DNA from: Paracoccaceae bacterium | Lineage (GTDB): Bacteria > Pseudomonadota > Alphaproteobacteria > Rhodobacterales > Rhodobacteraceae | Assembly (NCBI GenBank): GCA_029243395.1 | Contig: JAQWSE010000008.1 | Location: 62,001-126,000, forward strand | DNA: 64,000 nucleotides | Direction: 5' to 3' | Part shown: piece by piece, positions 11,759 through 21,026 of the stretch | Numbering within the stretch: the first letter of the stretch is position 1 | Layout: every line of letters begins with the position of its first letter | The notes under the pieces: generated by a model | Databases searched by the model: none | What the model saw: only the letters and a program-made list of their open reading frames with translations | What the model was told of the DNA's origin: nothing | Translations under genes and position numbers: made by a program

Positions 11759-13057
11759 CTGAAAATCAAAAAAAAGCTCACCTATGAAGAGAAAATAATA
11801 AAACTCTTCAAACCATTTCCAAAGAGATTAGGTCTGAATACACTAAGAATTTCTAGGCTTCTTTCTAAATTAGGAAATCCTCAGAACTCAATTCCGCCAG
11901 CTATACATGTAGCAGGAACTAATGGGAAGGGATCAACCATTGCTTTTATTCAAGCAGGTTTAGAAGCAAATGGGCATAAAGTTCATGTTTTTTCATCTCC
12001 GCATTTGATCGATATCAGAGAAAGAATAAAAATCGCTGGGGAAAAAATAACTCCTGACTATTTTGATGCTTTACTATCAACGTGTATAGAATTAAATGAT
12101 AACAAAAGCCTTAGCTTTTTTGAATTACTAACAGCCGTTGCGTTTCTAGCCTTTTCACAAAATAAAGCAGACTGGACAATCTTGGAAGTAGGACTCGGAG
12201 GAAGATTAGACTCTACAAATGTTATTGAAAAATCCAGGCTAAGCATCATTACCCCAATTTCAATGGACCATGAGGAATTCTTGGGTAATACCTTGAGAAA
12301 AATAACTGTGGAAAAAGCTGGCATTCTAAAACCTAGAACAAAGGTCATCCTAGCTAAACAAGAGAAAATCGCCCTGAAAGCTCTGAAAGAAAGAGCAAAG
12401 ATTTTAGATTGCGCTACAATTACTCAAAATGAAGACTTTAAAGTTGAAGTGATGGACTCATCTCTTCTATTTTCTGAATCAAAAAAAATGATTTCCCTAC
12501 CTGAACCTAAACTTGAAGGCTCTCATCAAATAGAAAATGCTGGTGTGGCCGTCGCAGCCTTACGTGAGCTTGGTTGTTCTGAAAAGTATTTAGGTGATGC
12601 TATGCAAAAAGTTTATTGGCCTGGTAGGTTACAAAAAATATGGAAGGGTTATTTGAGCCCTTGTAATTTAGGATTCGAAGCAGAATTGTTTATAGATGGA
12701 GGTCACAATCCTTCAGCAGGGAATGCTATCGCAAATTGGATACAGCAACTAAATCCAAGCACCTTTTTTTTAATATTAGGAATGATGAAGAACAAAGACC
12801 TTGAGGGTTTCTTGAAACCCTTGAAATCTAGTATCCATAAACTAATAGCAGTAAAAATTCCTGAAGAAATTAATGCACAAGAACCAGAAACCATTGTAGA
12901 GACTTCCAAAAAATTGCAAATACCAAGTAAAAGTGCTGACAGCCTAGAGAAGGCCTTAAATGATATTAAAACCGAGGATACTATTCTCCCAAAAAGGATA
13001 TTAATTACCGGATCTCTTTACCTTGTGGGGAAATACCTTAAACACAATTCATCCTGA
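11759..13057 (+). CDS. folC: Folylpolyglutamate synthase / dihydrofolate synthase, probably with a CTG start
   Basis: Adds glutamate to dihydropteroate and folates. The ATP P-loop H-V-A-G-T-N-G-K-G-S-T lies upstream of the first usual start codon (TTG at 12005), so that codon is not the real start. The frame is open from 11732 and encodes the normal N-terminus (F-P-K-R-L-G-L-N, then L-G-N-P). It contains no ATG, GTG or TTG. CTG at 11759, seven bases after GGAAAA, would give a 432-residue protein of usual size. Further motifs include S-S-P-H-L, E-V-G-L-G-G-R-L-D-S-T-N and D-G-G-H-N-P near the C-terminus. A start at ATA further in cannot be excluded. Confidence 0.88.
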   Translation: MKIKKKLTYEEKIIKLFKPFPKRLGLNTLRISRLLSKLGNPQNSIPPAIHVAGTNGKGSTIAFIQAGLEANGHKVHVFSSPHLIDIRERIKIAGEKITPDYFDALLSTCIELNDNKSLSFFELLTAVAFLAFSQNKADWTILEVGLGGRLDSTNVIEKSRLSIITPISMDHEEFLGNTLRKITVEKAGILKPRTKVILAKQEKIALKALKERAKILDCATITQNEDFKVEVMDSSLLFSESKKMISLPEPKLEGSHQIENAGVAVAALRELGCSEKYLGDAMQKVYWPGRLQKIWKGYLSPCNLGFEAELFIDGGHNPSAGNAIANWIQQLNPSTFFLILGMMKNKDLEGFLKPLKSSIHKLIAVKIPEEINAQEPETIVETSKKLQIPSKSADSLEKALNDIKTEDTILPKRILITGSLYLVGKYLKHNSS

Positions 13058-13059
13058 TC

Positions 13060-13077
13060 AGGTAAAAAATTTTACCT
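13060..13077. terminator. Short perfect inverted repeat between convergent folC and trxA
   Basis: AGGTAAAA and TTTTACCT form an 8-bp perfect palindrome with a 2-base centre. It lies in the 21-base gap between the folC stop (13055-13057) and the trxA stop (13079-13081). A symmetric A/T-flanked hairpin at this place could end transcription from both sides. The stem is short with a very tight loop and only four G-C pairs, so it may be weak. Confidence 0.4.
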
Positions 13078-13078
13078 A

Positions 13079-13399
13079 CTACTTATTCTCTTCAATCCAT
13101 GATTTTAGGGCCGCCTTGGGAGAAGCTCCCATTTTTGACGCTACCATCTCACCATTCTTGAATAAAAAAAGAGCTGGGATACCACGGACACCGAATTTAC
13201 TTGGAGATACTGGGTTTTCATCGACGTTGACCTTTGCAATGGTAATCTGTCCTTCATATTCTGAGGCAAGCTCTTCAAGTGCAGGTGCAATTTGTTTACA
13301 GGGTCCGCACCATTCTGCCCAAAAATCAACCACAACAGGGATGGATGAATCCATAACTTCTTTTTCAAAACTATCGTCTGTTACTTGTGTAATAGCCAT
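13079..13399 (-). CDS. trxA: Thioredoxin
   Basis: A 106-residue thioredoxin that reduces protein disulfides in the cytoplasm. The redox site W-C-G-P-C is at residues 30-34, preceded by V-D-F-W-A-E. The cis-proline segment is V-R-G-I-P-A-L, and the buried Asp is in V-V-V-D-F. Length and motifs are those of a housekeeping TrxA. trxA next to folC is common in alphaproteobacteria. It may share an upstream promoter with the exonuclease I gene, which ends 32 bases before it. Confidence 0.97.
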   Translation of the reverse strand: MAITQVTDDSFEKEVMDSSIPVVVDFWAEWCGPCKQIAPALEELASEYEGQITIAKVNVDENPVSPSKFGVRGIPALFLFKNGEMVASKMGASPKAALKSWIEENK

Positions 13400-13431
13400 T
13401 ATTACTCCCTTACTCTTTTATTATTAAATCT

Positions 13432-15024
13432 TCAATTAAAATTTAAGCCCTCATGCTCATTTTCAATCTTATGGATTAAATCTTTTATTTTTTGCAAAAA
13501 ATTATACTTGTAACAATCACAGCTCTTGCATTTTGAGGTACAGGTACATTCTTTTGCTGGTAATTTTCTTTGGCTGCACATTGGAACTTCACTTTCCCAA
13601 TAAATTTTTCCTTCCTCCTCTATTTCATTACCCATTTTCTCAACTTGCATATGTGCCCTGTTCGAATTATTCCATGGAGACCTAACCGTATCGGTATCGG
13701 GATAGAATATCCGGTCAGCTAATTTTTTCCTTATTTTGGTTTTCAATTCTTCACTCAAAATTTCTGGTTTCTCTTCATAAACAATTAGCCTAGCAAATTC
13801 ACTATAAATTTTATACCTCTGTGAAGTGTTATAATCATTAGTACGTAGATTTTGAAAATGATCTGCAATTTCCAACTTCCCTTGCCAATCACTGGAATGA
13901 AATTTAGCCATAAGGCCTTTTTCTTGAGCACTTGCAAAACCAAAGTTCCATATACATTCTTCCGGCTCTTTATCTGACTGATCTTGAATTTCCTCTTTTA
14001 CATCTTCAGATATTAACCTCTTCAACTGGGAATTAAGCTGAATATTTTCTTTAAGAATTTTTGCTCTTCTACTTAATTCTTCTATTCCAATATTTTCATA
14101 TCCAACAACTGAGCAAACGAATTCAGGTTCAGGTGGCATGAGAACTGGACTTTTATTTATCACAATTGACCTAATAATTTTTGGCTTTGCTTCAGAAATT
14201 ATTTTCTTTAACTCTTGGTATTCCAATCCAATAAATTGACTAGGATCATTCCTTAAATCAAAGACCTTCAAGCCACCTTTAGGGCCTTCACAAATTGAAG
14301 CAACCACATAAGTTCTCAATGTCCCAAAATAAAATTCACTGGAAAGTACAAATTCTTCATCATTAATGAATTTAAGAACATCCTTCTTATGCATAGTCTT
14401 AAGAGCAGAATTCCATAATATAGGTGCCCGATTCTTTATAATTCTTGCTATTTCTATAGTAGCTTTTACATCTTCAAGAGCATCATGAAACATGAAATCT
14501 TCTCCCATCACAGAATTTGCAGGAGCTAACTCATCTAACTTATAAACCTCTTTTCCTTTTTCATTAAATGTCGTTTTTAAAGTTCCAGGATAAAAAATGT
14601 TTACCGTCCTAGCCAAATTAATTATGTCACCTCTCTTCCCCGGTACACCAAAATTATACTTGGTGGTCAAGAGAGGGTCGAATAAATTCTTGTAGAGAGC
14701 TCTTCTTAGAAATTCTTCATCAAAATTTATCGAGTTGTATCCAATGAACACAATAGGGTCATAATTATCTTTCCAATAGCTAAATTTTTCCCACATTGAT
14801 TTAACGAGACAGTAATGAGAAAGGTTAGTTTTCTCGCCAGGCATCTGGTAAGTAACCATCAATGCTCCAGGCTCAGGAACGGTTCCAGGCTTCAAAATGC
14901 ATGAGCTTTCAAAAGTATCTATTTCCTCAAAATTTTCATTGGTAAGTATGGCTCCAACTTGAATTATTTGGTCCCAAGTAGAATTTCTTCCAGTCGTTTC
15001 AAAATCATAACAAATGAAATTCAA
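13432..15024 (-). CDS. sbcB: Exonuclease I (ExoI/SbcB-like) with cysteine-rich C-terminus
   Basis: A 530-residue DEDDh exonuclease that degrades single-stranded DNA 3' to 5'. D7 and E9 are in Y-D-F-E-T-T-G. The second acidic motif is in G-Y-N-S-I-N-F-D-E-E-F-L-R-R, which is specific to the ExoI family, and the third is H-D-A-L-E-D-V-K-A-T-I. A unique tail near residues 487-510 has six cysteines in C-x11-C-x-C-x3-C-x2-C-x-C spacing, suggesting a metal site. The start is TTG at 15024, overlapping the tsaE stop by four bases (TTGA). ExoI is typical of gammaproteobacteria; in many alphaproteobacteria addAB occupies this place between trxA and tsaE. Confidence 0.88.
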   Translation of the reverse strand: MNFICYDFETTGRNSTWDQIIQVGAILTNENFEEIDTFESSCILKPGTVPEPGALMVTYQMPGEKTNLSHYCLVKSMWEKFSYWKDNYDPIVFIGYNSINFDEEFLRRALYKNLFDPLLTTKYNFGVPGKRGDIINLARTVNIFYPGTLKTTFNEKGKEVYKLDELAPANSVMGEDFMFHDALEDVKATIEIARIIKNRAPILWNSALKTMHKKDVLKFINDEEFVLSSEFYFGTLRTYVVASICEGPKGGLKVFDLRNDPSQFIGLEYQELKKIISEAKPKIIRSIVINKSPVLMPPEPEFVCSVVGYENIGIEELSRRAKILKENIQLNSQLKRLISEDVKEEIQDQSDKEPEECIWNFGFASAQEKGLMAKFHSSDWQGKLEIADHFQNLRTNDYNTSQRYKIYSEFARLIVYEEKPEILSEELKTKIRKKLADRIFYPDTDTVRSPWNNSNRAHMQVEKMGNEIEEEGKIYWESEVPMCSQRKLPAKECTCTSKCKSCDCYKYNFLQKIKDLIHKIENEHEGLNFN

Positions 15025-15536
15025 GCTTTTGTCTTTCCATTAAAAATCCCTGAAATATAATCCCAGTTAGGGCCTAAAAAAACAATAGACAAATTTCTTT
15101 CATTTTCTTTATTTTTGCTGAAAGAAAACTCTATTTCAAAAAATCTTGCAGGCAATCTGTTTGCTAATCGCTCGGGCCATTCAATTAAAGACACTGAATT
15201 TTCATAAAGATTCTCCAAACCAAGCTCCTCTAATTCACTCGAGAAAGAAAGTCTATACAGGTCGACATGACAAATTGGAGGAACAATCGTATCATAAATT
15301 TGTATTAAGCTAAAAGACGGAGAAGGTACTTCATCACATAGGTTTTGAGATTTTAAAATCTCTAGAATAAAATTTCGAGCAAAATATGTCTTGCCAGAAC
15401 CTACTGGACCCCTCAAAAAAACAATATCCCCTTTCCGAAGTTTCCCCGACAATTTACAGGCCAGTTCAAAAACATTTTTGGGACTTTGATTTTCAAGGAA
15501 ATATGTTTTTATTTTCTTAGGCATTCGAATTTTCAA
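15021..15536 (-). CDS. tsaE: tRNA threonylcarbamoyladenosine biosynthesis ATPase
   Basis: ATPase of the TsaB-TsaD-TsaE complex that makes t6A37 in ANN-decoding tRNAs. The Walker A motif G-P-V-G-S-G-K-T is at residues 43-50. The V-P-S-P-S-F-S-L segment and H-V-D-L-Y-R-L are the family's other signatures, and the S-L-I-E-W-P-E motif is intact. At 171 residues it is slightly longer than many relatives, mainly at the two ends. It overlaps the exonuclease start by four bases, so the two are translationally coupled. Confidence 0.96.
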   Translation of the reverse strand: MKIRMPKKIKTYFLENQSPKNVFELACKLSGKLRKGDIVFLRGPVGSGKTYFARNFILEILKSQNLCDEVPSPSFSLIQIYDTIVPPICHVDLYRLSFSSELEELGLENLYENSVSLIEWPERLANRLPARFFEIEFSFSKNKENERNLSIVFLGPNWDYISGIFNGKTKA

Positions 15537-15583
15537 TCAAATATACAATATTTATTTTATATCTTTAAATCATTTTGGAGATA

Positions 15584-16981
15584 TTAGGTTTTTTCTTCCA
15601 AATCACTCTTATCAAATTGAATCGTGACAACAGCACCTGTACCAGAACTTTCCTTATTAAGAACTATTTCTTTACTACCACTATCATTGTTACTATTCCC
15701 ACCCTTATTCTTAAATGAAACAATACCACCTAAGTGTTCAAGCAACGTTTTTGCTATGAACAAACCTAATCCCATACCTTCATAATGGGGTCTACTGATA
15801 TCAAAATATTCTTCTTCAATTCCTTCAATTAAAAATGGTTCACCTATTCTATCCAAAAGATGAGCGGGAAATCCGTCTCCATCATCTGAGATTTGGAAAA
15901 TGATCGTTTTACTATTATATTTAACATCTAGAAACACAGTACTAGTAGAAAAATGTATGGCATTTTGAATAATATTTCTAAGCCCATATATTAACTCTGG
16001 TTTTCTGTTAATTAAGGGTTGGCAATCTTTGTTAAAATTTTCTAGATCCTGACCAGTGTTACCATTTAGTGAAAAAAGGACTCTATTATTTTCAGCCAGA
16101 TATGGTTCAACAGCTTCTTGCAAAACAATCATAATTGGCATGTTTCTCAAAAATATGTCTTCCTTACCACGCCGACCAATATTGTTTAAGATTTCTTTAC
16201 ATCTATCTACTTGCATACTGATCAAATTTAAATCTTGATTAAGCTCCTTCATATTAGAAAAACCATGCTGAAGTTCTGTAGAGGCTAATTTAATCGTCGC
16301 TAGAGGGGTGCCTAACTCATGCGCTGCTGCAGCAACTATCCCACCTAAGGAGGTTAATCTATATTCTCTTTCTAAAGCCATTTGCATTGCTTGAAGAGCT
16401 TTTGACATCGAAAAAGTTTCCGTAGCCACTCTTCTAGAGTAAACAGCTATGAATAGTATAGCTATCGAAAGAGCCAACCAATTGCCAATCAAAAGTAAAT
16501 AAGGAGGTTCTAACACTTCTCCGTATTGATTTCTGAGGGGAATATAAAATCCTGAAAGGATAGTAATAAGAGCAACTGCAGAAATTCCAAGCAAAATGGT
16601 AAATCTTAAATTTAGGACTGTGGCAGATATTATTACGGGTGCTAGTATCAAAACAGAAAATGGGTTGGTCAAACCACCAGTAAAAAACAACATGCATCCC
16701 AACTGCAGAAGATCGTACAAAAGTAAGAGCATATTTTGATGCTCAGACAGACGTTTTGTTTTAGGAAAATAAATGGTGCTAATTATGTTAAGTACTGAAG
16801 ACAACAAAATTAATCCCAGACATGCCATTAGATTAAAATCCAAGAACAAAATATAATGTCCAACTAACAGAGCCAAAAGCTGTCCAAATACTGCTAACCA
16901 CCTTAAGTAAGTTAATGTTAATAATCTTATCCAATCACCCCTGGCAGATTTGGTAAAAGATCTTACAATTTTTTTATTCAT
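15584..16981 (-). CDS. regB: Redox-sensing histidine kinase RegB/PrrB
   Basis: Membrane sensor kinase that phosphorylates RegA when the electron-transport chain is reduced. Six hydrophobic segments occupy residues ~20-185. The family's quinone-binding heptad G-G-L-T-N-P-F is at residues 102-108. The phosphorylated His is H221 in A-H-E-L-G-T-P-L-A-T. C261, in D-R-C-K-E-I-L, matches the redox-active cysteine of RegB. The ATPase domain has R-N-I-I-Q-N-A, D-D-G-D-G-F and G-M-G-L-G-L-F. It is divergently transcribed from senC-regA across 123 bases, the classical RegB/SenC-RegA arrangement. Confidence 0.96.
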   Translation of the reverse strand: MNKKIVRSFTKSARGDWIRLLTLTYLRWLAVFGQLLALLVGHYILFLDFNLMACLGLILLSSVLNIISTIYFPKTKRLSEHQNMLLLLYDLLQLGCMLFFTGGLTNPFSVLILAPVIISATVLNLRFTILLGISAVALITILSGFYIPLRNQYGEVLEPPYLLLIGNWLALSIAILFIAVYSRRVATETFSMSKALQAMQMALEREYRLTSLGGIVAAAAHELGTPLATIKLASTELQHGFSNMKELNQDLNLISMQVDRCKEILNNIGRRGKEDIFLRNMPIMIVLQEAVEPYLAENNRVLFSLNGNTGQDLENFNKDCQPLINRKPELIYGLRNIIQNAIHFSTSTVFLDVKYNSKTIIFQISDDGDGFPAHLLDRIGEPFLIEGIEEEYFDISRPHYEGMGLGLFIAKTLLEHLGGIVSFKNKGGNSNNDSGSKEIVLNKESSGTGAVVTIQFDKSDLEEKT

Positions 16982-17104
16982 TACCTAGTCCAATCAAAAA
17001 AAAGGCTTTATAAGGAAACCTAAATCAATAAAACTCATGTGTTGTCTGATTCCAAAATAATCTAACCCTTAAATACTTAAAAAAGGTTTAAAAAATCCAA
17101 AAAA

Positions 17105-17761
17105 ATGACGGGAAGACATAATAGTTCTAAATTTGTAGCTGTGAGCTTGTCCTTGCTTTTATGTGCAAGTCTAACCATTTTTTTAGTTTCTAAAAGGGAA
17201 TCAATAATAAATGAACTAGCCGAATGCAACCTAAATTCAAATGCAGGCACTTTCAAATCTTTCCAAGGAGACTTCTACCTGATTGATGAAGAAGGGTTAA
17301 AAGTTTCTAGTCATTCTATTCTTGATAGCCCAAGTCTTTTATATTTTGGTTATACCTACTGCCCAGATATTTGTCCTTTTGATTTGATGAGAAATTCTGA
17401 AGCCGTCGAACTACTAGACCAAGAGAATATAAAAATAAAACCCATTTTTATTTCAGTCGATCCAGCAAGAGATTCCCCTGCCAGATTAAAGGATTTTACA
17501 TCATTTCACCACCCAAATATGATTGGATTTACCGGGTCAAAAGAGCAAATAGATTCAGTAAAAAATATCTACAAAGTATATTCAGAAATTCCTGATGATA
17601 CATCAACGGACTATATGGTAAATCATAGTACCTTTTCATATTTCATTTTGCCCCAAGATGGTGTGCAGACCTACTTCACAAGACAAGAAAATTCCCAAAA
17701 AATAGCCGATACCATAAAATGTATTATTGAGAATAAAGGCGCCAGCAACAAAAATTCATAA
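17105..17761 (+). CDS. senC: SCO1/SenC/PrrC copper chaperone
   Basis: Membrane-anchored thioredoxin-fold protein needed for copper delivery to cytochrome c oxidase and implicated in redox signalling to RegB. An N-terminal membrane anchor (residues ~10-30) is followed by the periplasmic domain. The copper ligands are C86 and C90 in Y-C-P-D-I-C-P, with H174 in V-N-H-S. F-I-S-V-D-P-x-R-D is the family motif before the long insert. It starts with ATG at 17105. The next gene, regA, begins 52 bases after its stop. Confidence 0.95.
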   Translation: MTGRHNSSKFVAVSLSLLLCASLTIFLVSKRESIINELAECNLNSNAGTFKSFQGDFYLIDEEGLKVSSHSILDSPSLLYFGYTYCPDICPFDLMRNSEAVELLDQENIKIKPIFISVDPARDSPARLKDFTSFHHPNMIGFTGSKEQIDSVKNIYKVYSEIPDDTSTDYMVNHSTFSYFILPQDGVQTYFTRQENSQKIADTIKCIIENKGASNKNS

Positions 17762-17813
17762 GAAGATTTTGCTTCAACTTGAAAATATCACATTTGACCA
17801 TATATCGAGCTAT

Positions 17814-18368
17814 ATGGAACTAGTTGATAAAATAGATATTGGGACTGATCCCTCTTTATTGATTTTAGACGATGATGAACCTTTCACTAGAACTCTTAGT
17901 AGAGCTATGGAAAGAAGAGGTTTCAATGTGAAAACTCTTTTGAATGTTCAGGCGGGTCTCAACCATGTTAAAAATGATCCTCCTGCTTACGCTATTATCG
18001 ATCTTAGATTAAGTGATGGAAACGGACTGGATGTAGTTGAAAAAATTCGAAAGAACCGGCTTGATTCTTCTATAGTTGTTTTGACTGGTTATGGGGCAAT
18101 CGCTACAGCGGTCGCAGCCATAAAGATCGGTGCGGTTGATTATCTGGCAAAGCCAGCTGATGCCAAAGACATCACAGCAGCCCTCCTTTCGATAAACAGA
18201 TCAAAACCCCCGCCCCCAGAAAATCCCATGTCTGCTGATAGGGTAAGATGGGAACACATTCAAAGAGTTTTTGAACTTTGTGACAGAAATGTTTCGGAAA
18301 CAGCTAGGCGGTTAAGCATGCACAGAAGAACACTTCAAAGAATATTAGCAAAGCGCAGTCCTCGATAA
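17814..18368 (+). CDS. regA: Response regulator RegA/PrrA
   Basis: Two-domain regulator that activates or represses respiration, CO2- and N2-fixation or photosynthesis genes when phosphorylated by RegB. The receiver has D-D-D at 19-21, phosphoacceptor D63 in I-I-D-L-R-L and K in A-K-P-A. A four-proline linker leads to the Fis-type helix-turn-helix ending S-M-H-R-R-T-L-Q-R-I-L, almost invariant in the family. ATG at 17814 gives 184 residues, the normal length. An upstream TTG at 17727 would overlap senC and add residues unlike the family. Confidence 0.96.
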   Translation: MELVDKIDIGTDPSLLILDDDEPFTRTLSRAMERRGFNVKTLLNVQAGLNHVKNDPPAYAIIDLRLSDGNGLDVVEKIRKNRLDSSIVVLTGYGAIATAVAAIKIGAVDYLAKPADAKDITAALLSINRSKPPPPENPMSADRVRWEHIQRVFELCDRNVSETARRLSMHRRTLQRILAKRSPR

Positions 18369-18377
18369 TAGTTGCAG

Positions 18378-19607
18378 TCAAATATCCCGCCCCTGTAATA
18401 ACTTTGGAATATCTCCCACCAATCCAGAAGCTTCTTTCATCAAATAACTCTTTAAAATAGGAGATTTATTGATAAAATCAAACGATATTCCCCGAGCAAT
18501 TTGTAATAGAAAATGATCATTGGAAAAAACTTTATTTGTAATGTCTGTGAAAAGAGACATGGTGAAAATATCAAAGTTTCTCCACTTAGAATATCGCCTT
18601 AAAACATTTATTGCACCAATGTCCTCTCCATTCCTTCTAGCCAAAATTAATATTTCAGATAAGCAAGCAACATCCCTAATTCCTAGATTAAGACCTTGTC
18701 CAGCAATAGGATGAATATTGTGTGCTGAATCACCAATCAGAGCGAATTTCTCTTTAACCAATTTATTAGCAACAGATAATGAGATTGGGAAAATATTGCT
18801 GGGAGTATCTAATTCAATTTTTCCTCTTCGGTTATCAAAAACGTTTGCTAGTCTAGTTAAAAATAAATCTTTATCTAATTTATGAATTTCTTTTGCTTCA
18901 CTTGTGCCCATAGTCCAGACATAACAAGATCTATTTCCAATCAGCGGTAAAATTGCTAATGGCCCAGCTGGTAAGAAAAACTGAAATGCTTCGTCATTAT
19001 GGCTATTCGTATGCCTAACTACGCCAACTATGCTAGATTGGTCATAATTTTGACCAAATCTCTTTATTTTTGCCCTTTCAGCAGATTTTGACGGATATCC
19101 ATCCGCACCGATAGCAACATCAGCTCTGATCATTTGCATATCATCTAAAGTAATTTCAATTAAGCTATCTGTGATATTTTGTCTTTGAACAATCTTAGAG
19201 GTTAAGTGATCTATATTTGAACATTCACTAACTTTTCTTAAAATCACCTTTCTAAGAAATCTATCCTCAACCATGTAAAAGATGGGGCCATTATCTGTCT
19301 CATAATCATAGAAGTTCAAATGGAAGGGCTGAGGTTGTGTCGTGACACCTCCTTGCTGTAATAAAACCCTAGAAACAATTTGTACTTTCTCTTTGATCTT
19401 ATCCCAAATATTCAAAGTAACCAATAATTTCTTAGAACCCGAATTTAACGCATAAGATCTTCCATCATATGAATTGGAATTAAGATCATCCAAGGACTGT
19501 TTCTCAATCAAAACAACTTTTAATCCATTCAATCCAAGAATCAATGCCAATAGACTTCCAACTATCCCACCCCCTATTATAACGACATTGGTCTTTTTTT
19601 GGGCCAT
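18378..19607 (-). CDS. ubiH: UbiH/COQ6-family FAD-dependent ubiquinone hydroxylase
   Basis: Flavin monooxygenase that hydroxylates a ubiquinone precursor ring. At 409 residues it is of normal size. FAD-binding motif G-G-G-I-V-G-S is at the N-terminus. A-I-G-A-D-G is the DG motif. The second FAD motif is G-D-S-A-H-N-I-H-P-I-A-G-Q-G-L-N, the UbiH/UbiF/COQ6 signature. Alphaproteobacteria often have one broad-specificity member (UbiL/UbiM/UbiH), so the ring position cannot be fixed. It is convergent with regA. Confidence 0.88.
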   Translation of the reverse strand: MAQKKTNVVIIGGGIVGSLLALILGLNGLKVVLIEKQSLDDLNSNSYDGRSYALNSGSKKLLVTLNIWDKIKEKVQIVSRVLLQQGGVTTQPQPFHLNFYDYETDNGPIFYMVEDRFLRKVILRKVSECSNIDHLTSKIVQRQNITDSLIEITLDDMQMIRADVAIGADGYPSKSAERAKIKRFGQNYDQSSIVGVVRHTNSHNDEAFQFFLPAGPLAILPLIGNRSCYVWTMGTSEAKEIHKLDKDLFLTRLANVFDNRRGKIELDTPSNIFPISLSVANKLVKEKFALIGDSAHNIHPIAGQGLNLGIRDVACLSEILILARRNGEDIGAINVLRRYSKWRNFDIFTMSLFTDITNKVFSNDHFLLQIARGISFDFINKSPILKSYLMKEASGLVGDIPKLLQGRDI

Positions 19608-19700
19608 TCTCTCTTTTGCCTGTTATGGAAATAGTTGTAAAAACAAAAATAATAGTTTTAATAACGATACGACTAGAAATCCAATAATGGAAACTCAATC

Positions 19701-21026
19701 ATGATAAATTATACTAATAAAAGTATAGCAGAGCAAGCCAAAGCGATTGAAGAAAATCTTCTATCACCTCTAAAACTTCTGGAAGAATACTTTGATAACA
19801 TTAGAAACCAACCCCATTCTAAGAATATTTTTACAGAAGTTTTTCATGAGATTGCCTTAAAAGAAGCTGAAGAAGCTGAAAAACGTCAAAAAAGTGGCTT
19901 AAGGAAAAGTCTTTTGGATGGGATTCCAATTAATTGGAAGGATTTATTTGATATTGAAGGAAAAGCGAGTGAGGGTGGTAGCCTTTTGCTATCAGGAAGA
20001 GTAGCAAAAACTACTTCAGATATTGTAATTAACGCTCGAAAATATGGGCTAGTCAGCATAGGAAAAACCCACCTAAGTGAATTTGCTTTTTCTGGACTTG
20101 GGGTAAATCCAAAAACAGCGACACCCCCAAATTCAACCAATAACTTAACAGCTCCAGGAGGTTCATCTTCTGGAGCTGCTGTTGCAACAGCACTTAATCT
20201 TTCCTCTGCTGGGATTGGTTCAGATACTGGGGGTTCGGTAAGAATTCCTGCTGCCTGGAACAATTTGGTAGGTTTTAAACCTACTCATGGTAATCTAAGT
20301 TTAAATGGTGTCCTAAAATTATGTCCTAGTTTTGACACTGCTGGACCCATAACTAAAACAGTTCAAGATAGTTGCTACCTATATCATATCTTGAAAGGAG
20401 AACAACCAGGAGATCTTCCAGAATGCAGACTTAGTGAAAAAAAATTTCTAGTAGATAGATCTTTTCTAACTGAAGATTTAAGTCCAGAAATTAATCAAAG
20501 CTTTGAAATATGTCTTGAAAAAATAAGACAATCTGGTGCAACAATCAATGAAACAAGAATCCCCGAAATTATTGAATCTACTTCACTAGCATCAACAATT
20601 TTTCCATATGAAGCCTATAATAGTTGGGGGGAAATCATTGAAGGTTCCCCGGCGGAAATGTACCCCCCCATCCTTTCACGCTTTAGAGGAGGTCTTAATA
20701 TTGATTATCATGTCTATCTTTCTTCATGGAAAAAACTTACCAATTTAAGGCAAAGTTTTCTAGATAAAATTGATGGTTTTGACTCTTTGCTTGCCCCAAC
20801 CTGTCCTATTTTACCACCAAAAGTAAAAGATTTATTGGAATCTGAAGATTACTTTACAAAGTCTAATTTATTAGCTTTGAGAAATACACGTATAGCCAAT
20901 TTGTTAGGTTTGACTTCTATAACAATTCCTACCGAAATAAAAAATTGTGGCTTGATGCTACTAGGCAAACCCCAAGAAGACCAAGCAATATTGGAAACTG
21001 CTAAATTACTTGAGTATCTAAAATAA
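19701..21026 (+). CDS. Amidase-signature family amidase
   Basis: A 441-residue hydrolase with the Ser-cisSer-Lys centre. The Lys is in N-W-K-D-L-F-D. The cis-Ser is in P-G-G-S-S-S-G-A-A-V, and the nucleophile Ser is in G-S-D-T-G-G-S-V-R-I-P. G-F-K-P-T-H-G follows, as in all family members. It is related to GatA but shorter at the C-terminus and lies outside any gatCAB context, so it is more likely a catabolic amidase. The next gene is an aminotransferase 119 bases downstream. Substrate unknown. Confidence 0.88.
   Translation: MINYTNKSIAEQAKAIEENLLSPLKLLEEYFDNIRNQPHSKNIFTEVFHEIALKEAEEAEKRQKSGLRKSLLDGIPINWKDLFDIEGKASEGGSLLLSGRVAKTTSDIVINARKYGLVSIGKTHLSEFAFSGLGVNPKTATPPNSTNNLTAPGGSSSGAAVATALNLSSAGIGSDTGGSVRIPAAWNNLVGFKPTHGNLSLNGVLKLCPSFDTAGPITKTVQDSCYLYHILKGEQPGDLPECRLSEKKFLVDRSFLTEDLSPEINQSFEICLEKIRQSGATINETRIPEIIESTSLASTIFPYEAYNSWGEIIEGSPAEMYPPILSRFRGGLNIDYHVYLSSWKKLTNLRQSFLDKIDGFDSLLAPTCPILPPKVKDLLESEDYFTKSNLLALRNTRIANLLGLTSITIPTEIKNCGLMLLGKPQEDQAILETAKLLEYLK

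Noticed and set aside
13023-13427. 134-codon plus-strand frame over trxA
   Set aside because: It covers the thioredoxin gene antisense; the trxA motifs on the minus strand are decisive.
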